From Branchiostoma belcheri (Eukaryota > Chordata > Leptocardii > Amphioxiformes > Branchiostomatidae), in NCBI RefSeq assembly GCF_001625305.1, contig NW_017802536.1, positions 999,946 through 1,063,945 on the forward strand: DNA of 64,000 nt, given 5' to 3'. Position 1 is the first letter of the stretch, and every line of letters begins with the position of its first letter. Positions 44,084 to 55,999 of this stretch are shown in pieces. Under the pieces are notes generated by a model that saw only the letters and a program-made list of their open reading frames with translations, had not been told where the DNA came from and searched no databases. Position numbers and translations under genes: made by a program.

Positions 44084-44400
44084 ATAATATACCTTAAACA
44101 TGGACATCAGCAATGTCCTATAAAGTACAGTCATTAGTAAGGTGTGCTTAATACAAGGTAAACTAGTGATCAGAGATCAGCATTGATATAATTATTTTGA
44201 ATGTGTTTTTTTTATCGAATGACATGTACTAATTATAATACACATCTTTTTGTACATAAACCCAGGCAGTACATGGGCTGGTGCAGATAGATATCAGAAG
44301 TACCTAGTCAGTCATTGTACACAACTGCAATTTTACCTGCATATGCAGGTGACATGCCTGCTTAATATCACATGTCTTGTACCATGACAGGATCATCATG

Positions 44401-46325
44401 GATAAGAAGCCAGCAGGTGTGCTGATGGCAGTGATTGTTCCTCCTGGTCATCCTTAAGGTGTTGCGAACAGCAGAGCTTCCAAAGTGACAGCGTGTGCGT
44501 CTGCTCTACCTTTTTCCTGTTCATGTGACTCTCGGTCCCTCAGCCGTGTCCCACAGGACCTGCCTACAACTATCACAGATTTAACTATTACTAGATACTA
44601 AAATCAAGAATCATACGTCAGTCTGATTTCTCGCGGTACAGGAGGTTAAAGATGTTAGATCTTAATTCCAATAGGCGTCTCTCCAGGATTGAAAGCCAGG
44701 CATTCTATCACCTGTCAGATTTAAAGCAGTTAGATCTCTACCGAAGCCGCCTTAAAATCCTCAGATATGGCATGTTCACAGGGCTAAGGAACTTGGAGTA
44801 CCTTGTGCTAGACAGAAATAAGATCGTTGATATTCAGGCTAGGGACTTTCAACTCAACACCACAACTTACAACGGTGTACCTGCGTATGAACAAGTTAAC
44901 AACGCTTAGATCTGACATGTTCACAGGGCTGGGTAACCTGCATACAATTTTTTGAACGATAATGACATCACTGAAATCCAGGCTGAAACTTTCAACTCAA
45001 CACCACAGCTGACAAGGCTGTTCCTGTCTAACAACAAGTTAGCAGGCCTCAGATCTGACATGTTCACAGGGCTGGGAAACCTGGAGGAACTTTCTCTATA
45101 CAGTAATAACATCACTGATATTCAGGCTGGAACCTTCAATCCAACACCACAACTGATAATTTTGTACCTGTCTAACAACAAGTTAACAAACCTCAGATCT
45201 GACATGTTTACGGGGCTGGGGAACTTGCGGGATCTTTATCTATACAGTAATGACATGACTGACATTCAGGCTGGGACCTTCAATTCAACACCACAACTGA
45301 AAAACTTGTGGCTGTTTAAAAACACGTTAGCACACCTCAGATCTGACATGTTCACAGGGCTGGGAAACTTGGGGGAACTTTATCTAACCGTTAATCCCAT
45401 TAATGATATTCAGGCTGGAACCTTCAATTCGACACCACAACTGACAAGGCTGCACCTGAATAACAACAAGTTAACAGGCCTCAGATCTGACATGTTCACA
45501 GGGCTGGGGAACTTGGACGAACTTGAGCTGCAGAATGTTGACATTAGTGATGTTCAGACTGGAACTTTCAACTCAACACCACAACTGAGAAGCTTGCATC
45601 TGCGTAATAACAAGTTAACAACCCTCAGAACCGGCATGTTCACAGGGCTGGGGAACTTGCAGGACCTTAGGCTTTGCAATAATCCCACTATTGACATTCA
45701 GGCTGGAACTTTCAATTCAACATCACAGCTGAAACATTTGTGGCTGGATGACAACAAGTTCACCCACCTCAGACCAGGCATGTTCACAGGGCTGGGAAAC
45801 TTGGAGATGCTTTCGCTAAAAAATAATGGCATCAGTTACATTCAGGCTGGAACTTTCAATTCTACACCACAACTGCGATGGTTGTACCTGTTGAACAACT
45901 ATATTCAATCCATTCCACCCAACTTACTTTCAAATCTGTTCCAACTGCAAGTCCTTAGGTTGACCTACAACAACATCACAATGTTTCCATTTGAAGATTT
46001 GGCAAGACTTGAAAATCTTTCTGTACTTTCTCTCGAAAATAACCAAATGACAACTCTTCCATCCGTGGCCTATGACCTACTTTCCTCCATCTCTGAGGTA
46101 TACATTTACAACAATCCCTGGTAGTGTGACTGTAGGATGGTGGGCTTTAGGTTGAAGATGGCAAGGTCTTATTCTTATGACAACCATATCACTTGTTCCC
46201 AACCTGACATCCTCCATGGTCAGAAGCTCATAGATACCAGTTCTGAACATCTAATGTCATATTGTGAAGAACCAACGACTGTTTTGACCTCCCCTGCACC
46301 TACCATAGTGACTACAAACGTCCCC
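44401..46325 (+). pseudogene. LRR membrane protein gene, copy A (disrupted)
   Basis: Equivalent to copy B (51038-52821). The N-terminal region (44401-44950) has insertions and deletions: an insertion after GTGCTGATGGC, a TAA in place of CAG (CCTTAAGG), extra bases in the ACTAGATACTAAAATC segment, and a shift at CAGGCTAGGGAC. From 44952 to 46121 the LRR region is one open frame of 390 residues with alternating 24-residue repeats (TRLFLSNNKLAGLRSDMFTG, LGNLEELSLYSNNITDIQAG). TAG at 46122-46124 replaces the Gln after NNPW, cutting the LRRCT domain, which continues in frame (CDCRMVGFRLKM). Intact copies would be secreted or membrane-bound recognition proteins. Confidence 0.85.
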
Positions 46326-46329
46326 TAAA

Positions 46330-47960
46330 GCACCACTGACTCTGCTATAACCTCCTCTGCACCTCTTTCTATTGTCACATCACCTTTTGTCAGAACTACG
46401 TGAACCTCCTTACATGTACTTGTCCTCCTTGCCGCTATCTGTGGTACTATAGCCCGTACCCTGCTCTTTGTTGCTATCATTATTTCCATCTGGTGCAAGA
46501 GGAACAACAGCACTTCTCCCATGAAACCAAATTGTGGTCTTTGACAACACCAGATACGGCGTGTGTACAGTGATAACTAGTGAGCATGGTGAAACAGAGA
46601 AGATGTAGTCCCAGCGTCTCTTGTACCCTTAAAACGAAACCTTGCACTAAGAACTCTAGACCCAGACGCGCATATCAAAGGCAAACCTTTCTCGAGACAT
46701 GCAAATGGAAGCATTCTGGCCCACCCAGCACATAACTTGTTGAAAATGATGGTGAAAAGGAAGACACAATATTTGGTAGATACAACAAACCATTTAGAAT
46801 CTGATGCATGCACGACATAGTGTCATTTGTATGACTTAATATAAGAGGGCATTTTCTGTATCTGTATCATTAAGGACTGAAGTTGGGGTCATCATCGACT
46901 GCGATGGACGAACATCATGATCATTATAGCCGGTATAACCGCCTTTCGGCGTAACACACCACACACATTTTCTATCTATATATATTATGATTGGATAGAA
47001 GTATAGGTCCTGAAAATGTTGGTAGACTCAAACCCGCAGGAGAGACTCCAAACCAACTTCCTGTGCTTAAACTTTTGTGTTCTGTGGTTAGGGAATTCCC
47101 CCACCCACATGCTGCCACTCAACTATACAAACACAAAGGCTAACATGTGTGCACACAACACACATGGAAAACAATATCTGTACAATACATGTACATGGAA
47201 GCAAAAACCAGCCTGAATATCATGCGATATATATTAACATGTGATACAACATATCTAAATACATGGTCCCTACATTTGAAAATCCATTTTCTCAATCCAG
47301 GGATCAGCAATAAGGAAGTGCTTCCTACTGTGAACTTTCCAGTAGTGAATAAACTTCTAAATGTTGAATAAACAATTCTCCAATTCATAACCACAGAAAT
47401 ATCCAAGACTGTCTAGCAGCTTAAACTGGCTTAAACTTAAGGCCTTATTAGTATTCTGACTAGTTTTAATATTATTACAATTCTATATAATGAATGATAT
47501 TTTATAGCAGTGTATTGTATTGCATTTTTATGACTATTGTATGTTATTGTAGGAATCTGTATTTCATGTCAACAATTGTTCGACTTTGTAATTTGTATTG
47601 CACTGTATTTATATTGTTGTGCTTGGGTGGACAACTTGTAAAGGTGTCAATACACCTGTTTTGTCCTCCCTTCCACTTGTATGTTTGTACTTGTGGTGAA
47701 TTCTAATAAACAAACAAACAAACTAATGGTAGGGACAGATACTGGCCAAATTGAATGTTTTATTTAACTTATTTAAACATTTTCTGTATCGATTGTCAAA
47801 GTAATATTATCAAGCCATGCAGAATGAACCAGATTATGAATTGTACCTAAAGTGCATATTAATAAAGACAATACTATCTGCAATATTCTGTTTTTTAAAC
47901 CAACTTTGCCCAGCTTTAAAGTTTCTATTCAGCTCTATCAAAGTAATTAATGTGTAAAAC
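46330..47960. other. LRR copy A 3' region
   Basis: Carries remnants of a membrane span and tail downstream of the LRRCT (AAICGTIARTLLFVAIIISI in a disrupted frame, about 46430-46495, then WCKRNN), so the ancestral protein was probably membrane-anchored. Further on is a long non-coding stretch matching 53050-54750 of unit B, with AATAAA at 47369-47374 (TGAATAAACAA) and 47707 that could be polyadenylation signals. Confidence 0.5.
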
Positions 47961-48550
47961 TAGCCGACAAATGTACATACATGTGTATGTTCAATGCTCA
48001 CAATTAATAGCAAGTGTGTGTAGAAAAATGACTTGTAATTATGATGTCCATTTGGTAATCTTAGAAAAGTACATAATATCTAATTATATACATGTACAAC
48101 ATAATTATAGAACTGTACAAACTAAAGTCTTAATAGATAAGGTCACTGCAGATATTATTCTGTATAATAAGTATTGTAATGTACTACACATGTATGTAAG
48201 TTTGTAACAATGAACATTTCAGCTAGCCAAGATGTAATTATGTGTTATGATAACAGTTATCTACCATTTGGTATGTCAGCTTTAACTTTACTTTCAGAAG
48301 AACATAGTTGTAGAATGATTATTTTGATGATCGAGGTAAAGACTTCATAAAGTGTGATTAATGATTAATGTGTTTTGTGGCCCATATAATAGGAAACTAA
48401 TGTCTGTTAACATGATGTAATATTTTGTTGAGAGATCTTTGACACATTTATATGCTTGTAAAATAATTTGATACTAATAATATCCTTTGCTGATTCATGA
48501 TCCCTTGTGTGCGCAATTGTATTTCTTTGTTTATGTGTTTACATGTTTGT
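47961..48550. other. Unit A distal DNA, AT-rich
   Basis: AT-rich sequence matching 54860-55470 of unit B with about 5-10 percent differences by eye. No coding frame, RNA gene or element boundary was recognised. Confidence 0.5.
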
Positions 48551-48551
48551 G

Positions 48552-48584
<33 letters not shown>

Positions 48585-48607
48585 AAGAGAGAATGTGCGT
48601 GTGTGTT

Positions 48608-48695
<88 letters not shown>

Positions 48696-48735
48696 ACGTG
48701 TGTGTGTGTTTGTGCGTGTGTGTGTGTTTGTGCAC
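48548..48735. repeat. GT/GA microsatellite
   Basis: Alternating (GT)n and (GA)n blocks, three cycles. The matching locus in unit B (55473-55534) has only one cycle, so it changed in length after the duplication. Open frames of Ser/Leu and His/Thr over it are artefacts. Confidence 0.98.
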
Positions 48736-48870
48736 CATTCTGATCAACGTCCAGTGAAGATAGCCCTGCCATAAGTAGGTCAATGTTCAACTCTCTCCTG
48801 AACAGACAAATCTAAGACATCATAAAAGAAGTGTTTTTTCCGGTTTTGATGATTACTAGAATCATGCAAT

Positions 48871-49190
48871 AAATCTATCCATTGCCGGCTTGTCCAGCCG
48901 GAACCAAGCCAGTACAAATTTATGAACTGCAGAGTAATATAGGTTCTATAAGAGTAAGAAAAGTGACAGATTGGACAGGAAACGCTACTTTCACGTATAG
49001 TATAAGACTAACAAAAAATGGTCAGAAGTTGATTGACTTTGCTGAAGAATTTGGTCTAATGATATGTAACACTAAATTCATGAAACCTCAGAACAAACAA
49101 GGAAAATCTGGGATTTTATACCTCCGGGCTCTTTATTGTATATTTCTATATGTTGTTTGTTATGTATAGTTGATGGTGTTTAATTTTATG
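48871..49190 (+). mobile_element. Non-LTR endonuclease fragment inserted in unit B
   Basis: Encodes GSIRVRKVTDWTGNATFTYS and RLTKNGQKLIDFAEEFGLMI, then CNTKFMKPQNKQGK. The pattern N-G-x-x-L-I-D-F-x-x-x-x-G-L-x-I-x-N-T-x-F belongs to the apurinic-type endonuclease of non-LTR retrotransposons. It is absent from unit A, so it arrived after the tandem duplication. The following 49190-49520 is unassigned. Confidence 0.7.
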
Positions 49191-49618
49191 TGTTAGATTT
49201 AGCGTTCCTGGTTGTGTTAACACAGGTCAACATTTTCATCTGCAGCCCATAACATGTACCCACGGTAAAATGCATGTCGAGAACGTCTGAGACAGTATAC
49301 CGCGGTAAAGTTAAGAAGTCGTAATATACGCCGAAAACATCCAAAACAAAGATTGCGCAAGAGTACGTTAACCCCTGACCCATTGGCCCTCCTGGAAGTT
49401 GCCGATCACGCGTCCTGTGAACGCGTACTAAAAATACCCTCCAAACAACAACTGTTGCGCCTCGCCGCGAACAGCTGCGAAACACGAAAAAACGGCTGTT
49501 TACAACATTCCGTCCGGAGGTCCAGACCTCCTTCACGGAGTAACAATTGTAGTGATCACATGTCCTGATCAGTATTTAACCACCGGTTCTATTTTTACAA
49601 ATCAATCAATAAGCATGT

Positions 49619-49805
49619 TTGACAAGGATCAAGGTACAAAGCTTGTTGTGGCGCAGCTGTAAATTAGAAGAGGGACTTTTCAGAGTAGACATTCTTCAAG
49701 TTCACCAGGTCCTTAAAGTCAGGAGAGAAGACACCGTCCCCACTCGCCTTCCTGTGCCTCAAGCTCTGTCTGTCTTCAGAGGAAACTTTGGACAAACCTG
49801 GAAGG
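49619..49805 (+). other. Probable 5' untranslated exon of LRR copy B
   Basis: About 97 percent identical by eye to 42543-42730, ending CAAACCTGGAAG|GTACTT. See the copy A entry for the reasoning and limits. Confidence 0.45.
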
Positions 49806-50232
49806 TACTTTAAATTTGAAGTTTGAGGTAGTTATGTACTAGCTTATAATCACTGTCCGGTTGCTATTCACTGATTTCAAAAACAATCACAAACTAACCA
49901 TCGAAGGAAATCTGAGTTTGGGATTGCTTGGCAAGCACATATTGCTTTAAGCTTTGTTGAATAATAAGTGACTGACTACAGTATTTGAAACACTTTAAAT
50001 TAGAATTTTGTGGTTGGTGACAAGCAGCACATTTTATGGCGCTTCCAGGGTTGACTGCACAAGTTTGGAGTTCTGCTGCTGACCAGTTTTGTACCTGACA
50101 GCTGTCAATCTTCACTGTCAAGGTAAGTTTTGTCATAGCTTTCTACTTCCTATGTTATGTTTTGTTGTAAGGTATTGTATTGTAACTATCAAGCATTTAT
50201 AGAAGGCAAAATGCCAGCTGAATGTACTATAT

Positions 50233-50725
50233 AAGAATTCGGAGATTTCATACCTCCATGAAATATATGAGTTTTTGTAAATGTTTTTACACAGTACACT
50301 ACAGTAAAGAACAAAATAACACAGGTTTTTGTTTTCAAACCTGAATTTGTCCTGAAATAGGTCAGGCTGTAATAGATATGGCCAACTGTACAAGTAGCCT
50401 TTTCCATAGGGAGAACCTCGTGAATTATCCCCGCTGCCTCCACACGTGTGCTGGTGTTTTGTTGCATAACCGCACATCTGTTTTCACTGCCTTGCAAAAA
50501 GAAGTTCTGATGCAGTACCAAGGTCAGCCACCAGGACGCCCATATTTGACCTTGACCTTTGGCTTCCTAAGACCTACCAGCATACCAAATATCATCACAA
50601 TCCATAAAGGCGTTCTGAAGTTATGCTGACTACAAATGTGCGGAACCACACACACACACACACACACATACACACACACACACACAGACGGGCCAAAAAC
50701 AATACCTCCATTTTTCATGGAGGTA
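50233..50725. mobile_element. MITE family 2 copy in unit B
   Basis: Same element as 43597-44083 with its own (CA)n tract at 50647-50686. The two copies were duplicated with the unit, as both flanks match. Confidence 0.8.
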
Positions 50726-51037
50726 ATAATATACCTTAAACATGGACATCAGCAATGTCCTATAAAATACAGTCACTAGTAAGGTTTGCTTAATACAAGG
50801 TAAACTAGTGATCAGCGATCAGCATTGATCTGATTATTTTGAATGATTTTTTAATAGAATTACATGTACTGAGGATCATACACATCTTTTTGTACAGAAA
50901 CCCAGGCAGTACATGGGCTGGTGCAGATAGATATCAGAAATACCTAGTCAGTCATTGTACACAACTGCAATTTTACCTGCATATGCAGGTGACATGCCTG
51001 CTTAGTATCACATGTCTTGTACCATGGCAGGATCATC

Positions 51038-52821
51038 ATGGATAAGAAGCCAGCAGGTGTGTTGATGTTTCTCCTGGTCATCCTTCAGGTATTGCGAACA
51101 GCGGAAGCTTCCCAAAGTGACAGTGTGTGCGTCTGCTCACCATCTTCCTGTTCATGTGACACTCGGTTCCTCAGCCGTGTCCCACAGGACCTGCCTACAA
51201 CTATCACAGATATAACTATTACTAGATCTAAAATCAGAATCATACGCCAGTCTGATTTCTCGCGGTATAGCAGGTTAGAGATGTTAGTTCTTAATTCCAA
51301 TAGGCGTCTCTCCAGGATTGAAAGCCAGGCATTCTATCACCTGTCATATTTAAAGCAGTTAGATCTCTACCGAAGCCGTCTTAAAATCCTCAGATATGGC
51401 ATGTTCACAGGGCTAAGGAACTTGGAGTACCTTGGGCTAGACAGAAATAAGATCGTTGATATTCAGGCTGGGACTTTCAACTCAACACCACAACTTACAA
51501 CGGTGTACCTGCGTATGAACAAGTTAACAACGCTTAGATCTGACATGTTCACAGGGCTGGGGAACTTGAAGACACTTTATTTGAACAATAATGACATCAC
51601 TGATATTCAGACTGGGACTTTCAACTCAACGCCACAGCTGACAAGGCTGTTTCTGTCTAACAACAAGTTAACAGGTCTCAGATCTGGCATGTTCACAGGG
51701 CTGGGAAACTTGGAGGAACTTTATCTATACAGTAATGACATCACTGATATTTAGGCTGGGACTTTCAACTCAACACCACAACTTACAACGGTGTACCTGA
51801 GTATGAACAAGTTAAGAACCCTTAGATCTGACATGTTCACAGGGCTGGGAAGCTTGCGGGAACTTTATCTAACCGTTAATGCCATTAACGATATTCTGGC
51901 TGGGACCTTCAACTCAACACCACAATTGAGGAGGCTGCACCTGAATAACAACAAGTTAACAGGCCTCAGATCTGACATGTTCACAGGGCTGGGGAACTTG
52001 GACGAACTTGAGCTGCAGAATGTTGACATTAGTGATGTTCAGACTGGAACTTTCAACTCAACACCACAACTGAGAACCTTGCACTTGCGTAATAACAAGT
52101 TAACAACCCTCAGAACCGGCATGTTCACAGGGCTGGGGAACTTGCAGGACCTTAGGCTTTGCAATAATCCCACTATGGACATTCAGGCTGGCACTTTCAA
52201 TCCAACATCACAGCTGAAACACTTGTGGCTGGATGACAACATGTTCACCCACCTCAGACCAGGCATGTTCACAGGGCTGGGAAACTTGGAGATGCTTTCG
52301 CTAAAAAATAATGACATCAGTTCTATTCAGGCTGGAACTTTCAATTCTATACCACAACTGCGATGGTTGTACCTGTTAAACAACTATATTCAATCCATTC
52401 CACCGAACTTACTTTCAAATCTGCTCCAACTGCAAGTCCTTAGGTTGACCTACAACAACATCAAAACGTTTCCCTTTGAAGATTTGGCAAGACTTGAAAA
52501 TCTTTCTGTACTTTCTCTCAAAGATAACCAAATGACAACTCTTCCATCCGTGGCCTATGACCTTTTTTCCTCCATCTCTGACCTTTTTTCCTCCATCTTT
52601 ACAACAATCCCTGGCAGTGTGACTGTAGGATGGTGGGCTTTAGGTTGAAGATGACAAGGTCTTATTCTTATGACGACTACATCACTTGTTCCCAACCTGA
52701 CATCCTCTATGGTCAGAAGCTCATAGATACCAGTTCTGAACATTTGATGTCATCTTGTGAAGAACCAACAACTGTTTTGACCTCCCATGCACCTACCACA
52801 GTGGCTACAAACATCACCTAA
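51038..52821 (+). pseudogene. LRR membrane protein gene, copy B (nonsense and frameshift)
   Basis: Starts with MDKKPAGVLMFLLVILQVLR (signal peptide), then a Cys-rich LRRNT (VCVCSPSSCSCDTRF) and LRRs such as RLSRIESQAFYHLSYLKQLD and MFTGLGNLKTLYLNNNDITD. TAG at 51752-51754 replaces Gln in the repeated ITDIQAG motif; the same frame continues as LRRs to about 52560. There a local duplication of GACCTTTTTTCCTCCATCTC shifts the frame, so the LRRCT (WQCDCRMVGFRLKM, ITCSQPD, stop at 52819) lies in another frame. The leader is intact here, unlike copy A. Start chosen at 51038, next to the hydrophobic leader; an in-frame upstream Met is at 51017. Confidence 0.87.
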
Positions 52822-53332
52822 AGCACCACTGACTCTGCTATAACCTCCTCTGCACCTGTTTCTATTTTCACATCACCTTCTGTCAAAACAACGTGAACCT
52901 GCTACTTTCTCCTTACATGTATCTGTCCTCCTTGCCGTCCTATCTGTGGTAGTATAGCCAGTACACTGCGCTTTGTTGCTATCATTCTTTCCATCTGGTG
53001 CAAGAGGAACAACAGTACTCCTCCCAGACACCAAATGGTGGTTTTTGACAGCACCAGGTACGGCGTGTGTACAGTGATAACTAGTGAGCATGGTGAAACA
53101 GAGAAGATGTAGTCCCAGCGTCTCTTGTACCCTTAAAACGAAACCTTGCACTAAGAACTCTAGACCCAGACGCGCATATCAAAGGCAAACTTTTCTTGAG
53201 ACATGCAAATGGAAGCATTCTGGCCAACCCAGCACATAATTTGTCAAAAATGATGGTAAAAAGGAAGACACAATGTTTGGTAGATACAACAAACCATTTA
53301 GAATCTGATGCATGTACGACATAGTGTCAGTT
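52822..53332. other. LRR copy B 3' region
   Basis: Matches 46340-46840 of unit A. Contains the remnant span and tail-coding sequence (IWCKRNNSTPPRHQMVVF about 52995-53050, then TSEHGETEKM), in frames disrupted by TAA/TGA codons. No other feature. Confidence 0.5.
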
Positions 53333-54201
53333 GTATGACTTAATAAAAGAGGGCATTTCCTGTGTCTGTATCAGTATAGCCGGTATAACCGCCTTTCGGC
53401 GTAACACACCACACACATTTTCTATCTATATATATTATGATTGGATAGAAGTATAGGTCCTGAAAATGTTGGTAGACTCAAACCCGCAGGAGAGACTCCA
53501 AACCAACTTCCAGTGCTTAAACTTTTGTGTTCTGTGGTTAGGGAATTCCCCCACCCACATGCTGCCACTCAACTATACAAACACAAAGGCTAACATGTGT
53601 GCACACAACACACATGGAAAACAATATCTGCATATGTACATGGAAGCAACAACCAGCCTGAATATCATGCGATATATATTAACATGTGATAAAACATATC
53701 TAAATACATGGTCCCTACATTTGAAAATCCATTTTCTCAACCCAGGGATCAGCAATAGNNNNNNNNNNNNNNNNNNNNGTATGACTTAATAAAGAGGCAT
53801 TTCCTGTGTCTGTATCAGTATAGCCGGTATAACCGCCTTTCGGCGTAACACACCACACACATTTTCTATCTATATATATTATGATTGGATAGAAGTATAG
53901 GTCCTGAAAATGTTGGTAGACTCAAACCCGCAGGAGAGACTCCAAACCAACTTCCAGTGCTTAAACTTTTGTGTTCTGTGGTTAGGGAATTCCCCCACCC
54001 ACATGCTGCCACTCAACTATACAAACACAAAGGCTAACATGTGTGCACACAACACACATGAAAAACAATATCTGCATATGTACATGGAAGCAACAACCAG
54101 CCAGATTATCATGCGATATATATTAACATGTGATAAAACATATCTAAATACATGGTCCCTACATTTGAAAATCCATTTTCTCAACCCAGGGATCAGCAAT
54201 A
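53333..54201. repeat. About 425-bp direct duplication either side of an assembly gap
   Basis: 53333-53758 and 53779-54201 both begin GTATGACTTAATAAA and run to CCCAGGGATCAGCAATA with only small differences (for example CATGGAAAACAA against CATGAAAAACAA, CAGCCTGAATATC against CAGCCAGATTATC). Unit A has a single copy of this sequence (46831-47313). Confidence 0.9.
53759..53778. other. Assembly gap (20 N)
   Basis: Twenty N bases. The same sequence on both sides suggests either an unresolved tandem repeat or two haplotype copies joined by the assembler. Confidence 0.99.
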
Positions 54202-55472
54202 AGGAGGTTCCTCCTACTGTGAACTGTCCAGTAGTGAATAAACTTCTAAATGTTGAATAAACAATTCTCCATGCAATTCATAACCACAGAAATATCCAAG
54301 ACTGTCCCACAGCTTAAACTGGCTTAAACTTAATGCCTTATTAGTATTCTGACTAGTTTTAATATTATTACAATTCTATATAATGAATGATATTTTATAG
54401 CAGTGTATTGTATTGCATTTTTATGACTATTGTATGTTATTGTAGGAATTTGTATTTCATGTCAACAATTGTTCGACTTTGTAATTTGTATTGCACTGTA
54501 TTTATATTGTTGTGCTTTGGTGGACAACTTGTAAAGGTGTCAATACGCCTGTTTTGTCCTCCCTTCCACTTGTATGTTTATACTTGTGGTGAATTCTAAT
54601 AAACAAATAAACAGACTAATGGTAGGGACAGATACTGGCCAAATTGAATGTTTTATTTAACTTATTTAAACATTTTCTGTATCGATTGTCAAAGTAATAT
54701 TATCAAACCATGCAGAATGAACAAGATTATGCATTGTACCTAAATTACATATTGATAAAGACAATACTATCTGCAGCGTTCAGTTTTTTTGAAAACCGAC
54801 TTTGCTCAGCTTTGAAGTTTCTATTCACCTCTATCAAAGTAATTAATGTGTAAAACTAGTTGACACATGTACATACATGTGTATGTTCAATTCTCACAAT
54901 TAATAGCAAGTGTGTCTAGCAAAATGACTTATGAATTATGATGTCCATTTGGTTATCTTAGAAAAGTACATAATATCTAATTATATATAACATAATTATA
55001 GAACTGTACAAAATAAAGTCTTAATAGATGAGGTCACTGCAGATATTATTCCGCATAATAAGTGTTGTAATCTGCACCTGTTGATGTACATGTATGTAAG
55101 TTTGTAACAATAAACATTTCAGCTAGCCAAGATGTAATTGTGTATTATGATAACAGTTATCTACCATTTGGTATGTCAGCTTTAACTTTACTTTCAGAAG
55201 AACGTAGTTGCAGAATGATTATTTTGATGATCGAGGTAAAAACAGTGATTTGATACCTCATTAAGTATGATTAATGATTATTGTGTTTTGTGGCCCATAT
55301 AATAGGAAACTAATGTCTGTTAACATGATGTAATATTTTGTTACATAAAGAGATCTTTGACACATTTATATGCTTGTGAAATAATGCTGAAGTTGATATT
55401 AATAATATCCTTTGCTGATTCATGATCCCTTGTGTGCACAAGTGTATTTCTTTCCTTATGTGTTTACATGTT
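54202..55472. other. Unit B distal DNA
   Basis: Matches 47313-48547 of unit A. AATAAA occurs at 54238 and 54598. No gene recognised. Confidence 0.5.
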
Positions 55473-55493
55473 TGTGTGTGTGTGTGCGCGCGC

Positions 55494-55534
<41 letters not shown>
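55473..55534. repeat. GT/GA microsatellite in unit B
   Basis: (GT)n with GCGCGCG, then (GA)n. Counterpart of 48548-48735. Confidence 0.97.
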
Positions 55535-55535
<1 letters not shown>

Positions 55536-55639
55536 ATGTGCGTGTATGTTTGTGCACCATTCTGATCAAAGTCCAGTGAAGATAGCCCTGCCATAAGTAG
55601 GCCAATGTTACGTGAGTGGATTGATCGAGGTTAAAGTCA

Positions 55640-55985
55640 ACTTATGAGACACCTCTTAATACATTTTGTTAGCCAGTGTCCTCATTATGAGACCGAAAGA
55701 AACAGATTATTTCAGATAGTTACAACAATTTCTCCATCCATATTTAGAAGATCACCAAAAAACTGCATTTCTACCAAGTTCACAAAACCCACTAATTATG
55801 CAGAATGTGGGACTTTTCATTATCCACTGCCTTCAAAGAAGAAGTCGAACCCCATAATAGCTAGCGTAGTAGTAGAAGTTTTTTTCCAGACAGATTGTTA
55901 CCTGTCTCCTGTTACTGTATTGCAATGAGTATTATACTTGATTGTAAAAGCAATTAGCCTTCGGGCATGAGTTTGCAAATAAAAA
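55640..55985 (+). mobile_element. Non-LTR retrotransposon 3' end
   Basis: Encodes HFVSQCPHYETERNRLFQIV, then TTISPSIFRRSPKN, in the style of the C-terminal zinc-finger-like region of non-LTR polymerases (C-P-H/x-Y-x-x-E-R). The tail has TTAGCCTTCGGGCATGAGTT and a poly-A at 55980. An inverted copy is at 58630-58930. Confidence 0.7.
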
Positions 55986-55999
55986 AAAAGTTAAACAGA

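Larger units (their letters stand above)
42319..48788 (+). repeat. Tandem segmental duplication, unit A
   Basis: Unit A (about 6.5 kb) and unit B (48789-55610) share the segment CAACTCTCTNCTGAA...GGTTTTGATGATTACTAGAAT at their starts, the leader exon, LRR gene, downstream DNA and the GT/GA microsatellite, in one order. The copies differ by a minisatellite (in A only), a retroelement insertion (in B only), module number and point lesions. Confidence 0.88.
48789..55610 (+). repeat. Tandem segmental duplication, unit B
   Basis: Second unit; see 42319-48788. It is longer because of the endonuclease-fragment insertion (48871-49521) and the gap-associated duplication around 53.8 kb, and shorter by the missing minisatellite and one LRR double-module. 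Confidence 0.88.

Noticed and set aside
48448..48790. Ser/Leu- and His/Thr-rich open frames
   Set aside because: They cover the GT/GA microsatellite of the LRR unit.
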